Below are positions 9,454-15,656 of a stretch of 25,692 bases of DNA, in pieces. Source of the stretch: Enterococcus hirae ATCC 9790 (lineage in GTDB: Bacteria; Bacillota; Bacilli; Lactobacillales; Enterococcaceae); the NCBI RefSeq assembly GCF_000271405.2, contig NC_018081.1, forward strand, positions 477,867 through 503,558. Reading direction: 5' to 3'. The notes under the pieces were generated by a model. It searched no databases. It was not told where the DNA came from and saw only the letters and a program-made list of their open reading frames with translations. The translations under genes were made by a program, and so were the position numbers. The stretch's first letter is position 1. Each line of letters begins with the position of its first letter.

Positions 9454-9900
9454 CTATTTCTTTTTCTTGTTTTTTAATGCTTTCTTTTTCAATAAATCAT
9501 TTTTCCGTTTTATAACCTCATTTTGTCGCTTAGTCGCTTCTCTTTCTATTTCTTCAGCAACCTCAAATTCTAGAGTATCGAATAAGCTATCTAGCTGGCT
9601 AATGTATGGATACTTGCTATATATCTTGTCAAATGAACCATCACCTAGTAATGCATCATATTTTGCTTTCAATACTTCCTTCAGCAAATTAATCTGTAAT
9701 AATCCATATTCTTTAGTAGAATTATCAATATTTTTAAGCTCTTCTTGCTGCTTTGAAAGCTCCTTCTGTTTTACTTCTAATTCATCTTGGACGTCGAAAA
9801 AGCGTAATAATTCTTCAACTTCTGTCCCAAAGAAAAATTCTAATTCACCAATTTTGATTGGAAAACCACTTCGTTCTAATTGAAATTCCACATTGAACAC
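9454..9900 (-). CDS. Tail assembly chaperone (gpG-like)
   Basis: A 148-aa protein directly after the major tail gene and before Gp15. Its N-terminus (FNVEFQLERSGFPIKIGELEFFFG) is a beta-rich fold, the middle is a charged helical region (residues 38-62), and the C-terminus is very Lys-rich, ending NKKKK. This is the position and composition of the first (G-like) tail chaperone that coats the tape measure during tail assembly. AAGGAA lies 7 bases before the ATG. Near its end the mRNA reads tt A AAA AAC AAG, a classic -1 slippery heptamer at 9469-9475 (see findings). Family assignment rests on context and general sequence character. Confidence 0.75.
   Translation of the reverse strand: MFNVEFQLERSGFPIKIGELEFFFGTEVEELLRFFDVQDELEVKQKELSKQQEELKNIDNSTKEYGLLQINLLKEVLKAKYDALLGDGSFDKIYSKYPYISQLDSLFDTLEFEVAEEIEREATKRQNEVIKRKNDLLKKKALKNKKKK
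9469..9475 (-). promoter_or_regulatory. A AAA AAC slippery heptamer at end of tail chaperone gene
   Basis: In the frame of the chaperone gene the codons are TTA AAA AAC, which is the strong X XXY YYZ heptamer A AAA AAC. A -1 slip would add QEKEIGD and then stop at the TAG at 9446-9448, the codon directly before the Gp15 ATG. Fusion to Gp15 is therefore blocked by a single stop codon. Whether slippage here is used is not known. Confidence 0.5.
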
Positions 9901-9956
9901 TTCCTTATTTTCTTATTTTAATGAACATGTACAGTTACTTCCCTATCGCCAACGAC

Positions 9957-9990
9957 AACCCCATCTATTGATGGGGTTAGCCTTTTGGGG
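9957..9990 (-). promoter_or_regulatory. Programmed -1 frameshift signal at end of major tail protein gene
   Basis: The zero-frame codons ACC CCA AAA GGC TAA contain the heptamer C CCA AAA (9983-9989). Four bases later begins a perfect 9-bp hairpin (arms 9970-9978 and 9957-9965, AACCCCATC/GATGGGGTT) with an AATA loop. Slippery site, short spacer and stable stem are the standard parts of a -1 frameshift element. There is no U-tract after the stem, so it is not a terminator. The cassette is nearly identical to the one at 12939-12970. Confidence 0.85.
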
Positions 9991-10453
9991 TAGTTTTTGG
10001 TAACGTATCAAAGGTAATTTTGCAACTAAATTCTTCGTATTCCGTTGCATCACCAGCACCTGCGACAATATCCGTTAATGTAGCTCGTCCCACAACTGTG
10101 TCACCGTTAGTTTGGACGACCTTATGCCAAATTTTTCGTTCATCGCCGATTTTATATTTTTTAGATGCTATCAACGCTTGTGCTTTGTCTTCTGGATCAT
10201 AGAACCCTTCCGGACTATACGCTCCTGAAACAGAAGTTACAGTTGTTTCGGGGGTGCCGTCTCCGTCATAAAACCCTGTATCGTCTGTTTCTTCGTCAGT
10301 GTCATCACCAATTGAACTAATAAATTTAGCTAATGGTAACCACTTTTCTCCTTCTTCTGGTGCTGTTTCTTCTCCTGGTGTATACTCCGCAATATAATGT
10401 TCCCTTAATGCATTTTTCTTGCGACCAAAATATTGTAAATTCATTTTAATCAT
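9977..10453 (-). CDS. Major tail (tube) protein
   Basis: A 158-aa protein with the MNLQYFGRKKN-type N-terminus common in enterococcal/lactobacillar major tail proteins, an acidic centre (GDDTDEETDDTGFYDGDGTPE) and a beta-rich C-terminal half (KIWHKVVQTNGDTVVGRATLTDI, EEFSCKITFDTLPK). It lies after the tail-terminator-like gene and before the tail chaperone, the standard place for the tube subunit. AAGGAGG lies 9 bases before the ATG at 10453; the internal ATG four codons later (MNLQYF) is an alternative. The 3' end carries a frameshift signal that would yield a 178-residue minor form. Confidence 0.88.
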   Translation of the reverse strand: MIKMNLQYFGRKKNALREHYIAEYTPGEETAPEEGEKWLPLAKFISSIGDDTDEETDDTGFYDGDGTPETTVTSVSGAYSPEGFYDPEDKAQALIASKKYKIGDERKIWHKVVQTNGDTVVGRATLTDIVAGAGDATEYEEFSCKITFDTLPKTTPKG

Positions 10454-10853
10454 GTTGCTGTTCCTCCTTAAAAGTCGTTAGTTTCACTTGAAAATCCAAT
10501 AAAAAAACGAACCAACCTTGTTCATCCGCTTCATTGATGAATGGTTTGCTCGTTATAGTTAATCGACTGAATTCAAAAGATTCATTCAAGCTATGAATGT
10601 CTTCAATTTGCTCTAAATAGTCTGAAATAAGCCATAATACTTGCTCAATCTTCGAACCGTCTTGTGACTTCATGGCAATTTCATAGTTTAGTTGTTCATC
10701 CTTTATCCCATCGTAGTATTCTTTCAATACCTGACCCCCTGGTAATGGATAAACAACTAAACTTTCATTTCCTGACAGATAGCCTTTTCTTAATGGAATC
10801 GGCAAGTCTGAAATAGTATTGATTTTATCTTTTACTCGATCAATAAAATCCAT
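10446..10853 (-). CDS. Minor capsid protein 3 family (tail terminator-like)
   Basis: A 135-aa protein resembling the Minor_capsid_3 family of A118-like phages. A typical middle region reads SGNESLVVYPLPGGQVLKEYYDG, and the C-terminal half is beta-rich with RLTITSKPFINEADEQGWFVFLLDFQVKL. By synteny it occupies the tail-terminator position (last connector gene before the tube protein), where it would cap the tail tube and join it to the head. The stop overlaps the start of the tail protein gene by 8 bases, and its own start overlaps the previous gene by one base. Molecular role is inferred from position. Confidence 0.8.
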   Translation of the reverse strand: MDFIDRVKDKINTISDLPIPLRKGYLSGNESLVVYPLPGGQVLKEYYDGIKDEQLNYEIAMKSQDGSKIEQVLWLISDYLEQIEDIHSLNESFEFSRLTITSKPFINEADEQGWFVFLLDFQVKLTTFKEEQQHD

Positions 10854-11200
10854 TATTTAATACCTGCTCCTCTCAAAAAAGCTTTCTTCCAATTAGCACC
10901 GTGAATGGAATTTGCTTTTAAGTCCCATCGTTTACCTGTTCCTGGTGTGGAATACTTTCTAAATACTACTTTTCCATTTGTTCCATAATATTGTGCTTTT
11001 GCGTACGGTGTTTGATAAATAATTTTCGAGTGATCGCCGTTAAGATGAGCACTCCCTCTCAATGCGCCTCCCCCAGATCTTTTTGGTACATAGCGATTCA
11101 TATCAGCCATTGCTTGATTACCTAAAGCATATCTCCCGCGCTTCATAGCTTCTGGACTTATTTTTTTTCGAATACCTCCAATATCTACCTTTACTCCCAC
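10853..11200 (-). CDS. Minor capsid protein 2 family (neck / head-tail connector)
   Basis: A 115-aa basic protein resembling Minor_capsid_2 of A118-like phages, an HK97 gp10-like tail-completion protein by position. Visible features are VKVDIGGIRKKISPEAMKRGR at the start, NRYVPKRSGGGALRGSA, the conserved YQTPYAKAQYYG motif, and the WKKAFLRGAG ending. Genes of this type lie between the head-closure and tail-terminator genes and complete the neck. It starts immediately after the previous gene's stop (no gap), indicating coupled translation. Confidence 0.82.
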   Translation of the reverse strand: MGVKVDIGGIRKKISPEAMKRGRYALGNQAMADMNRYVPKRSGGGALRGSAHLNGDHSKIIYQTPYAKAQYYGTNGKVVFRKYSTPGTGKRWDLKANSIHGANWKKAFLRGAGIK

Positions 11201-11542
11201 TTAGACCACCTCTAATTCATACGAATAAATAGTTTTTGAATAAGCATCTATAACCGTATCAACCTTAGTAATGACATGTTCTTTACCATCATAAATCACT
11301 AGTGATTGCTCTTTAAAAGTAGGTAGCGGCGTTGTTAGTCCTTCATAACAAAAAATCACTGCGTTATAGAGTAACTGTTTGCCGCTTGACGAAAAAGTAT
11401 ACTGACTTCCTCGGTCAATGCGACAATTTTCTATAGTTGCATAATCTCCATAAATCGGCTTGTTATAATCCCCTTCTCCTAAATATTCTCGATAGATAAA
11501 AGAATCAACTAGAAACTTCTTTGGTGGCTTTAGCATTAACAT
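11201..11542 (-). CDS. Minor capsid protein 1 family (head closure-like)
   Basis: A 113-aa protein resembling Minor_capsid_1 of A118-like phages. It is beta-rich with the pattern SFIYREYLGEGDYNKPIYGDYATIENCRID, then a strand-turn-strand region ending YDGKEHVITKVDTVIDAYSKTIYSYELEVV. By synteny it is the head-closure (SPP1 gp16-like) protein that plugs the connector. The start codon overlaps the end of the preceding connector gene by 7 bases; the third codon is also ATG, so the exact start is uncertain by two residues. Confidence 0.8.
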   Translation of the reverse strand: MLMLKPPKKFLVDSFIYREYLGEGDYNKPIYGDYATIENCRIDRGSQYTFSSSGKQLLYNAVIFCYEGLTTPLPTFKEQSLVIYDGKEHVITKVDTVIDAYSKTIYSYELEVV

Positions 11543-11952
11543 AATTGTACACCTCGATATAAAAGTCCTGTGCTCTCTAAATAAATGTAGACGTCTTCTG
11601 CGACAAGTAATTTATTCCCAGAAGCCCCACTTCCTTTTAAAGAACTACTACGGTTGCCGTTCGTAATGCTTGTTCTACCAGCAGAAAAACTTTGTGGCGT
11701 ATTGTTAATACTTTCGTAAGTATCTCCGCCAACTTCATCGAAATAAATGATTTGAGCACAGAGCGCTAACTTGAATTGGTGAACACGAAAAGCAATTGGA
11801 TCACTTTTTATATCATTGAAACGATAAAAATGGTTGGTTATATTATCTAGAACAGCAGAAGCTTTCGCTAGATTAGAAGCAAAAATCGTTTTGTAATCAT
11901 CCGTTTTTCCTGTTAATTCTTTAAATTCCTCGAATTCGATATAAGCACTCAT
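11536..11952 (-). CDS. Head-tail connector (gp6-like adaptor)
   Basis: A 138-aa, mostly helical protein of the phage head-tail adaptor type (HK97 gp6 / SPP1 gp15 role). It begins IEFEEFKELTGK, continues with a helix bundle (ASAVLDNITNHFYRF, HQFKLALCAQIIYFDEVGG), then a Ser/Gly-rich strand (SFSAGRTSIT) typical of this family and a C-terminal helix (AEDVYIYLESTGLLYRG). It follows the capsid/decoration genes and would dock on the portal as a 12-mer ring. The start overlaps the previous gene's stop (ATGA). Confidence 0.82.
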   Translation of the reverse strand: MSAYIEFEEFKELTGKTDDYKTIFASNLAKASAVLDNITNHFYRFNDIKSDPIAFRVHQFKLALCAQIIYFDEVGGDTYESINNTPQSFSAGRTSITNGNRSSSLKGSGASGNKLLVAEDVYIYLESTGLLYRGVQLC

Positions 11953-12887
11953 ACAGATTCACCTTCTAGCAACTTGATTAGATCACTTTTTCGATCGGTG
12001 GATTTGTAAGAAATCATTCGGTCATCTAATAATGACTTTAATTCAGGAATAGTTTTACTTTTTAAAGAAACGGATGATTTATTCCCGATGATTATTTCTG
12101 GCGCAACTGTATAGCCGCACATCTCATCTTTAGAACCTCGGTACATTTTTACTTGTCGATAACTTATCGTAACTGAAGTAGAATCATTCCCCTTAACACC
12201 TGGGGTCACACTTAAAGAGACGGTATCTTCGGGTAAAATAATCTCTCCCTTTGATATACCTGAACTGCTCGACGCTATTTCATTAGATGGCGCCGTTAAC
12301 CTTCCAGAACTTTTTTGAACTTTTAGCTCTGTAGTTACCGCCATAGAACTATTATTTTGATATTCTGCACTAGCAGAAATTTTATCTCCAGGCTTCAAGT
12401 TCAATTCTTTTAGTGTCCTAGTGAATGCTGTATTAGGTGGTGACCATCCCGAATAGGTAACTTCTTGCCACTCACTGCTATTATTTGGATAATAGTTTCT
12501 TGTATATTCGACAACATTATCTTTTTTAGAGACATCAATTGGCACATCACCTAAGAAATAGACTCTACCTGACGCGTCAATATCAGGCTGTACACGATAA
12601 ATCGTTTCATTTGAATAATCTTGTATTGCTAAATAATCTTCTTGAGAAATATCTAATACATAATAATCACCGGTACGTTCTTCGCCATTAATCATCAAAT
12701 TTCGGCTTTCCTTAATTGGGAGCGTTGTAAAACTAGGGATATTTGTCTTTTCCGTTCCTTCTTTATAAGCGACTTGATAGGTTCCTTCAGGAAAAAAGGT
12801 TGATGGAGCTAATCCATCGATTGTCAGCGGACTAGCTCCTTCTGCAATTTTTTCGTTTCCTTTGTAAATAACAAAAACTTGCGACAT
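11949..12887 (-). CDS. Capsid-associated Ig-like / jelly-roll decoration protein with HeH-like C-terminus
   Basis: A 312-aa protein right after the major capsid gene. Residues 1-60 look like an Ig/FN3-type beta sandwich (VFVIYKGNEKIAEGASPLTI, then EGTYQVAYKEG). Residues about 130-260 resemble carbohydrate-binding jelly-roll domains of phage adhesion proteins (GWSPPNTAF, LNLKPGDKISASAEYQN, ILPEDTVSLSVTPG). The last 38 residues (KTIPELKSLLDDRMISYKST, RKSDLIKLLEG) look like a HeH/LEM or SAP-like helical domain. Small proteins with the N-terminal and HeH-like parts are common here in A118-like phages; the central domain makes this one larger. A role in head decoration or weak attachment to surfaces is inference. 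AGGAGAG precedes the ATG and overlaps the stop of the predicted capsid frameshift product. Confidence 0.7.
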   Translation of the reverse strand: MSQVFVIYKGNEKIAEGASPLTIDGLAPSTFFPEGTYQVAYKEGTEKTNIPSFTTLPIKESRNLMINGEERTGDYYVLDISQEDYLAIQDYSNETIYRVQPDIDASGRVYFLGDVPIDVSKKDNVVEYTRNYYPNNSSEWQEVTYSGWSPPNTAFTRTLKELNLKPGDKISASAEYQNNSSMAVTTELKVQKSSGRLTAPSNEIASSSSGISKGEIILPEDTVSLSVTPGVKGNDSTSVTISYRQVKMYRGSKDEMCGYTVAPEIIIGNKSSVSLKSKTIPELKSLLDDRMISYKSTDRKSDLIKLLEGESV

Positions 12888-12938
12888 TACTATCTCTCCT
12901 AACTAAGTTGAAAAGTGGCGCTCGTTGCCGTCACATCC

Positions 12939-12970
12939 ACCCCATCTATTGATGGGGTTAATCTTTTGGG
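12939..12970 (-). promoter_or_regulatory. Programmed -1 frameshift signal at end of major capsid gene
   Basis: The zero-frame codons GCC CCA AAA GAT TAA contain the -1 slippery heptamer C CCA AAA (12964-12970), then a 5-base spacer, then a perfect 8-bp hairpin ACCCCATC-AATA-GATGGGGT (12939-12958) whose 5' arm begins at the last base of the stop codon. This is the textbook architecture of a -1 ribosomal frameshift element. CCCAAAA-type -1 frameshifting at capsid and tail genes is, to my knowledge, described in Lactobacillus phage A2. No U-tract follows, so a terminator is unlikely. Confidence 0.88.
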
Positions 12971-13818
12971 GCATACGATAGATAGATTGCTTTTTTTGCA
13001 TTATCAAACACGATAGCATCGTAATAATCTAAGCCTTTGATTGTATCTCGATAACCACTTCTGTCTTGAGAAGCAGGGACAGTATCTACTGTTCCATATT
13101 TAATGATTGGGGCTACTGCTGTTAAAGGAGTAACAATAAAGTTAATGTTTTCAGTAATAGTTAATCCCCCGATACGATTTTTCGCTACTTTCAAAATAGG
13201 AACTCCACCATCAATTTGTGCTACTGTTCGATCAATTCCCGCAATAGACATTTGATTAGTAGTGAATGATTTTGTAACACCTTTAGCATTTTTCAATAGG
13301 CGATAAGTAGCGGCTGAAACAAACATCACATAGCCACCAGGCACTTCGTTATCAGTCATATATTCTTCTGCTGCGTCATATGCTGATAAAATATTATCTT
13401 CAGTTAAAGTTTCATTCTCTTTATTTCCTGCATTATCATATAAAGCCTGAATAGCTACCTTATCTCGATGTGGAACTGTAATTAGACGTTTATGCTCAGT
13501 TACAATATTATTAATCGTCAATGCCGAGCTTTCTGATTGGTCAAGTTGATCTACATCATAAGCAAACCAATCTTCATGTGTTAATTTAATCGTTTCTTTT
13601 TCGATATTAATTTTATTACGTGCATTATCGCCATTACGGTTATATTTTGAAGCTTCAACAAAGCCGGACATTTTATTAACCCGTACTTCATTTACACCGA
13701 CAAAATCAGCAGCCGTAATGCTTTTTGCCCCTTGGGTTAAAACATCCCATACTTGGGAATCAGCTCTAAAATCTTTGTCAATAGTTGCTAAATCTTTCGA
13801 ATCTAATACTAAAGCCAT
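12958..13818 (-). CDS. Major capsid protein
   Basis: A 286-aa protein with the layout of A118/PSA-like HK97-fold major capsid proteins: an N-terminal arm ([25 protein letters not shown]), an E-loop region ([17 protein letters not shown], then [20 protein letters not shown]), a P-domain with [18 protein letters not shown], and an A-domain ending [19 protein letters not shown]. It directly follows the scaffold gene and precedes decoration and connector genes. The start is at 13818, two bases after the scaffold stop. No separate protease gene is seen between portal and capsid, consistent with a GP20-type scaffold. The 3' end carries the frameshift signal. Confidence 0.93.
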   Translation of the reverse strand: MALVLDSKDLATIDKDFRADSQVWDVLTQGAKSITAADFVGVNEVRVNKMSGFVEASKYNRNGDNARNKINIEKETIKLTHEDWFAYDVDQLDQSESSALTINNIVTEHKRLITVPHRDKVAIQALYDNAGNKENETLTEDNILSAYDAAEEYMTDNEVPGGYVMFVSAATYRLLKNAKGVTKSFTTNQMSIAGIDRTVAQIDGGVPILKVAKNRIGGLTITENINFIVTPLTAVAPIIKYGTVDTVPASQDRSGYRDTIKGLDYYDAIVFDNAKKAIYLSYAPKD

Positions 13819-13820
13819 AT

Positions 13821-14390
13821 TTAATCACCTAATCTTTCTTGAATTTTTTGTACAATACTTTTTCCGTCCACTGTAGCCCCAGCAGGGTTACCAGAGGAAA
13901 CAATCGTTGGTATCGGCGGAGTTGTTTTAGGGTCTTTTGCTTCTTGAAATAAGAATGATTTATTTTTTTGTAGTCCCTTTAATTGTTCGTCAAAACCTTG
14001 TAATTTGCCGCCGACAACTTTAATAGTGTCTTTATCTAGTTGACTAAGCACAATGTCTTCATCAAGCGCATTCGCTTCTTTTAAAGCTAGCTTGATGGCA
14101 AAATCTTTTTGTTGCTCCGTAAGATTTGCTTCAGCATCTTCTTTCGCTTTATCGAACTTACTTTGTAAATTTGCAAGCTGTCGAGTTAACTCTTCGTTGT
14201 CTTTAGTCGCTTCTTTCAAAGCGTTTAACTCTGTTTGATTTGAGTTAAGTTGTTCCTTAAGTTGATCACGCTCTTGTTCTGCAGCAGCAAGAGTTTTGTT
14301 CAATTCAGTAACAGTTTGACCATGTAACCCCACAACAGAATTCACTTGTTCATCTGTCAATCCAAGTTCTCTTAATTGTTCTCGCTTCAT
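13821..14390 (-). CDS. Capsid scaffold protein (phage GP20 family)
   Basis: A 189-aa protein that is almost entirely coiled coil: residues about 25-95 are Glu/Gln/Lys-rich heptads ([41 protein letters not shown]), then a [17 protein letters not shown] segment and a flexible Pro/Gly C-terminus. This is the GP20 minor structural/scaffold family that sits just upstream of the major capsid gene in A118-like phages and is lost from the mature head. I chose the ATG at 14390 because GAAAGGA lies about 8 bases before it; the ATG at 14399 directly abuts that ribosome site and would add only three residues. Confidence 0.87.
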   Translation of the reverse strand: MKREQLRELGLTDEQVNSVVGLHGQTVTELNKTLAAAEQERDQLKEQLNSNQTELNALKEATKDNEELTRQLANLQSKFDKAKEDAEANLTEQQKDFAIKLALKEANALDEDIVLSQLDKDTIKVVGGKLQGFDEQLKGLQKNKSFLFQEAKDPKTTPPIPTIVSSGNPAGATVDGKSIVQKIQERLGD

Positions 14391-14408
14391 TTTCTTCATC
14401 CTTTCGTT

Positions 14409-14450
14409 GTTTAACGAGGCTACGCCCTCGATGGATTGAACAGTTTAACG
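14409..14450 (-). repeat. Leader hairpin flanked by GTTTAACG direct repeats
   Basis: Between the terminator and the scaffold gene, GTTTAACG occurs at 14409-14416 and 14443-14450, 34 bases apart, with a CGAGG/CCTCG hairpin (14415-14430) between them. It is untranslated and lies just upstream of the scaffold ribosome binding site. Its function is unknown; a protein-binding or translational control site on the scaffold/capsid mRNA is possible. Confidence 0.35.
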
Positions 14451-14456
14451 CCGTAT

Positions 14457-14494
14457 TCAGGGCAAAATAAAAAGCCTAATCATTGATTAGACTT
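14457..14494 (-). terminator. Internal terminator between minor capsid and scaffold genes
   Basis: A 10-bp stem (arms 14472-14481 and 14485-14494; AAGTCTAATC / GATTAGGCTT in the minus strand) with a 3-base AAT loop is followed by TTTTATTTTG. One pair is T-G in the minus orientation and would be a C-A mismatch on the plus strand, so it is oriented for leftward transcripts. The stem overlaps the TAA stop of the minor capsid gene. Inside the late operon it probably lowers read-through or needs antitermination, unless it marks an mRNA 3' end or processing site. Confidence 0.7.
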
Positions 14495-15656
14495 AAAAAT
14501 CATCATAGTGAAAATCTTTCAATAAGGTATTAATAGGTGTGTATACTCGCTCTCTCGCGTAATTTCTATTTAGATACTCATTAGAATCAACTAGAGTACG
14601 TAAGCGACTTTGTATAGCTCTAATCTTCCTTGACCAATCTTGGGCGTTTTCGTCTTGTCCTAGAGCTTCTGAAACCATTCTATTCTTTTTATATTTCACA
14701 ACTTGTCTTTCTAATTGACGTTGACGACTAGTTAACAGAGCTACTTTCTCATTTTCTTTCGCATCATATTTCGGTTGGTTATTGATATTTACACCAGGAA
14801 CAAACGGAATATGTAAATGTTGACAATTAACACCTCTGTGACCGCCAGGGGTACCATATTCAGCATTCCAGTATGGATCGTAGATACTTCGATATTTCCA
14901 ATTAGATGGCAACTCAGACATTTGCCTTAAATCGACAACGTTTCCTTGTATCTTTGAACATGCTTGTCTTGCTCCCATATGACTTGTTACTACAACTGTA
15001 TAAACACCATACTCACTCATACGTTCTTTTCTTAACGTGTCATAGGTATTTGATAGGGTAGACTTTAAAACCGTTCGAACATATCGCTCTAGACTCCATG
15101 TATGTCCCCCTTTATCAATAAAGGTTGACTTAATCCCTTTTTGAGCCCATTGCTGAATGGTTCTAGCTAAAGCTTCTTCAAACGTAAATATACCACTGTT
15201 AAATGCAGCGGTAGTCTTGTTAACAATTTCTGTGTACATTTGAGTAGTGGCTGTTCCATAACCGAAATTGGTAGATAACAACGTTTGATTCACATAATTG
15301 TTGATATCAGACCAAACTTGATCATGATAAGCTTTCATGATGTTATCTAAATTAGTTGGAATAGGTTTTGTATCATAAGGTAACTCTCTATCTGTATCCC
15401 TTATAATCTTGTCACCCGTATTTTCAAACATTCGTTCAATTTCAGATTCAGCAATTCCTGTTACTTGAGAAATCACTTTGACGGTTTCCTTATTGAATAA
15501 GTGTAGCTCTTGCAGTTTTTCTCTTTGCCACTCTAAAATATCGTCATGTCCGTTGTTTAATCTCTTAATGATAATACGTATTAATTCGCCTTCCAATGAT
15601 TGATATAGATGCGCCATATTAGAAGACCATAAGTCTAATTGATGAGGTGTAATCAT
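14493..15656 (-). CDS. Minor capsid protein with MuF-type domain (Phage_min_cap2)
   Basis: A 387-aa protein of the Phage_min_cap2 family, third in the A118-like head module after the portal. The N-terminal two-thirds is helical. Residues 225-280 carry the MuF-like motif: SHMGARQACSKIQG, then YWNAEYGTPGGHRGVNCQH with conserved Gly, His and Cys residues. The C-terminal part (about 300-350) is a basic helix (TSRQRQLERQVVKYKKNR). MuF proteins sit inside or at the portal vertex and can be ejected. No toxin domain is fused to it. The ATG overlaps the last base of the portal stop (TAATG). A terminator follows immediately. Confidence 0.88.
   Translation of the reverse strand: MITPHQLDLWSSNMAHLYQSLEGELIRIIIKRLNNGHDDILEWQREKLQELHLFNKETVKVISQVTGIAESEIERMFENTGDKIIRDTDRELPYDTKPIPTNLDNIMKAYHDQVWSDINNYVNQTLLSTNFGYGTATTQMYTEIVNKTTAAFNSGIFTFEEALARTIQQWAQKGIKSTFIDKGGHTWSLERYVRTVLKSTLSNTYDTLRKERMSEYGVYTVVVTSHMGARQACSKIQGNVVDLRQMSELPSNWKYRSIYDPYWNAEYGTPGGHRGVNCQHLHIPFVPGVNINNQPKYDAKENEKVALLTSRQRQLERQVVKYKKNRMVSEALGQDENAQDWSRKIRAIQSRLRTLVDSNEYLNRNYARERVYTPINTLLKDFHYDDF

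Larger units (their letters stand above)
9918..10453 (-). other. Major tail protein, predicted -1 frameshift product (178 aa)
   Basis: A slip on C CCA AAA at 9983-9989 replaces the terminal Gly of the 158-aa form by a 21-residue extension that starts RLTPSIDGV and ends in a beta-strand-like VTVHVH, stopping at TAA 9918-9920. This stop falls just before the Shine-Dalgarno sequence of the next gene, so the extension exactly fills the gap between genes. In other siphophages such extended minor forms of head and tail proteins are incorporated at low copy number. The product is inferred from sequence only. Confidence 0.7.
12899..13818 (-). other. Major capsid protein, predicted -1 frameshift product (306 aa)
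   Basis: Slipping back one base at 12964-12970 replaces the final Asp of the 286-aa protein with 21 residues beginning RLTPSIDGV, rich in Thr/Ser/Val and ending at TAG 12899-12901. The extension closes the gap to the next gene exactly and has the same length as the predicted tail-protein extension. It is too short for the Ig-like domains of about 85 residues added by frameshifting in some related phages. Its function, possibly surface exposure or a binding handle, is unknown. Confidence 0.7.

Noticed and set aside
12939..12958. Hairpin after the major capsid gene read as a terminator (likewise 9957-9978)
   Set aside because: There is no T-run after either hairpin, the stems start within the stop codons, and both sit at frameshift spacing from a CCCAAAA heptamer, so the frameshift explanation fits far better.
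12899..12972. +1 rather than -1 frameshift at the capsid end, as reported for Listeria phage PSA
   Set aside because: The +1 frames of the capsid and tail copies diverge and give Trp/Cys/Arg-rich endings of different lengths, whereas the -1 frames give equal lengths and a shared RLTPSIDGV start.
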